The notes beneath the pieces are model-generated. The model was not told the DNA's origin and searched no databases. It saw only the letters and a list, made by a program, of their open reading frames with translations. Positions 61,425-64,000 of a stretch of DNA of 64,000 nucleotides are shown piece by piece (position 1 is the first letter of the stretch; each line of letters begins with the position of its first letter). Origin of the DNA: Weissella oryzae SG25 (GTDB taxonomy: Bacteria > Bacillota > Bacilli > Lactobacillales > Lactobacillaceae). A program made the translations under genes and the position numbers. Location: contig NZ_DF820488.1 in the NCBI RefSeq assembly GCF_000691805.2, positions 62,001-126,000 of the forward strand, read 5' to 3'.

Positions 61425-64000
61425 TTACTTCTTTCGATAGCGCGTAAATAAGACAAAGCCTAACGTAACGGCGAACAAATCCAATCCAGCCGCAGCCAAA
61501 GGATTGTTGTCATTTTCTACGATATTTGTTTCTGGCAAAGCGACCATTGGGTCATGATTTACCACTTTAGCCGTAGCTAATCTAATGGTTGCACCACTCC
61601 TTGCGCGTTTGTTACAGCAGCCGGACTAGGTGCTGTTGCCGCTTTAGCCGGCGTAGCAACTGGTGTACTAGTACTACTTTCATCAGTTTTAGCACTAGCT
61701 GAACTTGTAGTTTCAGGAGCACTCACTGGTGGTGGCGTGACTGGTAATGCTGTTACCACGATGTGGTCAAACACCGTTGTAATCACAGTGCCATCAGCTG
61801 CTAGATAACTCACTGGTACATCATAAGTTCCTAAGGTTGTCAAACCACTGACATTGACATTGCCTTCTGTATCCGCTGTAACAGTCACATTAGTCAGGTC
61901 AACCACATTACCAAGTTGGTCAAGTGCTGTAATCGTGCCAATCGTCGTATCAGTAACTGACTGATCATCAGTTGGCGTTACTGTATTGGTCAAACTTGCA
62001 CTTGCTGCACTTGGATTGGCCTGATCAATCTTTACCTGCGTGCTTGCTCCACCACTTACATTAATTGTATCTGGCACAATAAAGACATTCCCGGCATTAT
62101 CGGTGTAAGCCACATCAATCACGTAAGTTCCCGGCGTTGTTAACGTTGGCACATGCACATTACCAACTGTATCTACGGTTATATCGCCCGCTTGCAGTGT
62201 TGACCCGGCTGGCGTAGTTATATCTGTAACCTTAGCAATTACAACATTGTTACCTGTAATTGGTGTGAGTTGATTTTGCAAAGTCGTTAACGTTTCATCA
62301 GTTGTTGTTGCAACTGTCTGTCCGGCACTAATGTTGAAAACATCAATCACTGTATAGGTTTCTCCCATACTATCGGTATAAGTCACTGGAACGCTATAAA
62401 TCCCCACTGCTAATTGGGTCGTATCCAAGGTTACCGGTAACGTGTACTGATTTGGATTAGTACCATCAAGCGCAGTTGTCACCAAACTACTTGGATAAGT
62501 GTTCCCATTGGCATCCGTAACCATTCCCACCGAAGCACCAGTAATGGCAACGCCTGGAATCAAGGTTGGAATATTCTCCAACTCAGTGGGCTTGCTAGTT
62601 GTTCCAGTCGTAGTCGTTCCCTCATTCACGAGGTACTGGTCAACCACCGTAACCGCATTACCACTTGAATCAGTGTAGGTTACATTTACCAAATAGATTC
62701 CTGGTGTCGTTTGTTCGTTAAGCACCACTTTACCAGCTGCATCAGCAGTCGCATCACTTGGTGAAAGAAGCCCATTGGGACCTGAAATGCTATTAATTGT
62801 CACATCACTCGGAATAATACCGATTGGCATCAAATTATTTTGAATTGTCGTGGTTTCCGTTGTGACCGTTGTCATTGTTGCACTACCAAGCGTACCAATC
62901 CCAGCCGCCACATTAATTACATCGGTCACCGGAATCACATTGCCATTGGTATCTGTGTAAACCAAATCAATCGTGTAAGTTCCTGGTACCGTTTGAGCGG
63001 GCACCATGACCTGAGTTGGATTAGTTAGGTTAAAAGTAATATCACCAGCTTGGAGCGTTGAACCAATTGGTCCTTGTATGTCCGTCACGGTTGGTTGATT
63101 TAGCCCTGCACCAACTGCCGCGTAGACCGGATTGTTTGTCACAATCGGTACATTGACAATCGTCGTCGTGGTTGTCCCATCACTGACAGAAATAATATCA
63201 GTTACCGGAATCACATTACCATTACTATCAGTATAATTCACATTAATTGTGTAATCACCTGGCGTTGTCTGCGGTGCTAAGGTGACATTACCATTATTGT
63301 CAACGCTGATTGCGCTAGCTGGAATTGGATTACCTGCCAGATTAGTCCCAGTCACACTCGTACTAGTAAGGACGACTCCCGGCGTAATCGGATTATTAAC
63401 CGAGGTCGCCGTTCCGGCAGTGGTCGTTATTGTAGCAGTAGTTCCGGTTACCTCATCATTGACAACCGTTACCGTATCTACAACTTTAGTTGTATTACCT
63501 GCATTATCAAGATAAGTAATTGGAATTGTGTAAGTCCCTGGTGTATTCAGACCAGTGACGGTGACTGTTCCATCCGGATTTGCCGTTACTTGAGCCGTAC
63601 CTGGTACTGGGCTACCATCACCACTAGTGATTGTACCCACAGTTACCGTGCTAATCGTATTACCCGGAATTACTGAGAGCGTATTCGTTAATTGAGCAGT
63701 ATCATCAGCCCCAATTACGGTGCTCGTACCAGTTGAAACAGCAATTACATCCGTTGCATTCGCAGTATTACCACCGGCATCGGTATAACTGACATCAATT
63801 GTATAAATGCCTGCATTTGGTTGCCCCGTCAAGGTAACAGCACCAGTTTTATTTACGCTAACATCACTTAATGGTACAGCATCCCCATCTTGATTTGTTG
63901 CGCTAGTTACGGTAACCGCAACGGCTGGAGTACCAGCATTAATCGTGTTATTAACCGTCACTTCTGTATCTGTGTTGGTCACAACGCCAGCCGAACTAGC
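61425..64000 (-). pseudogene. giant Ig-like repeat adhesin, 5' end outside window, LPETN anchor out of frame
   Basis: The open frame enters from the right edge and is read for about 800 codons to a TAG at 61577. It consists of eight repeats of about 90 residues, each ending in a pattern such as TPGTYTIDVSYTDSNGNVIPV, then DVINV: a bacterial Ig-like fold. A Pro/Ser/Thr/Ala-rich stalk follows. After QPLD the frame stops. Adding one T at 61580 (GATTAG to GATTTAG) continues it through LATAKVVNHDPMVALPETN, a hydrophobic span (LFAVTLGFVLFTRY) and RKK, ending at 61425. That is a complete wall-sorting signal. As sequenced, the protein would be secreted rather than anchored. The GTG at 63982 is not a real start. 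Confidence 0.85.

Noticed and set aside
61577-64000. Direct repeats that could suggest a CRISPR array
   Set aside because: The repeats are about 270 bp, protein-coding, diverged and in frame with Ig-like domains; there are no short identical repeats with unique spacers and no cas genes.

Overview
The window reads as chromosomal DNA of an AT-rich, low-GC Gram-positive lactic acid bacterium of the family Lactobacillaceae. The evidence is a citR/mae/citCDEFXG citrate-fermentation cluster, KxYKxGKxW-type and LPxTG-type surface proteins, DHA2 drug exporters, a tyrosine-type T-box, an LXG-type toxin module and strong AGGAGG ribosome binding sites. The genus cannot be fixed from sequence reading alone.

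Positions 1-24,000 are accessory DNA in flux. From the left edge there is a truncated-by-window MFS exporter with a flavodoxin under a MerR-type promoter, an UvrX/UmuC-like Y-family polymerase with a frameshifted YolD-like partner, and an orphan type VII (T7SSb) module: an LXG toxin translationally coupled to a membrane protein, a second related membrane protein and a DUF4176 protein. Downstream lie a stress-type SDR dehydrogenase, an IS3 remnant, small membrane-anchored paralogues and DUF1310-like proteins (two duplicated families), a LysR/NmrA pair, a beta-helix protein facing a MarR regulator, an esterase, a decayed SF1 helicase, and a LysR-controlled cluster (DUF2255, carboxymuconolactone decarboxylase, cupin, broken SDR). 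That cluster ends in an odd chimera: the N-terminal part of the MFS exporter fused to a Ser/Asp-rich LPDTG cell-wall anchor.

Positions 24,400-37,900 are a metabolic block. An acyl-CoA dehydrogenase-EtfB-EtfA operon is followed by an Rgg-like regulator. Next is the citrate lyase operon citCDEFXG plus an alpha/beta hydrolase, all on the minus strand, with divergent citR. An AEC-type organic acid permease and a malic enzyme/oxaloacetate decarboxylase complete the pathway from citrate to acetate, pyruvate and CO2. AT-rich repeats shared by the citC/citR and mae promoter regions suggest joint control.

Positions 38,000-64,000 carry an orphan zinc-binding lipoprotein-like gene with an AdcR-type operator, two multi-spanning membrane proteins of the glycosyltransferase type, haem catalase, a GT4-like glycosyltransferase, a Doc-like Fic protein with a degenerate active site, a beta-helix surface adhesin with an unusual LPKAD anchor, a tRNA-like remnant, an acetyltransferase, a PgaC/PgaD-like polysaccharide synthase pair, a CPA1 antiporter, a CoA-disulfide-reductase-like NADH oxidase, an NhaC-family transporter behind a T-box, a TMEM175-type channel, a quinone oxidoreductase and a giant repeat adhesin whose LPETN anchor lies out of frame.

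Several genes are broken by one- or two-base indels (yolD-like, SDR, helicase, adhesin). These may be real decay or phase changes, or sequencing errors; read data would settle that.
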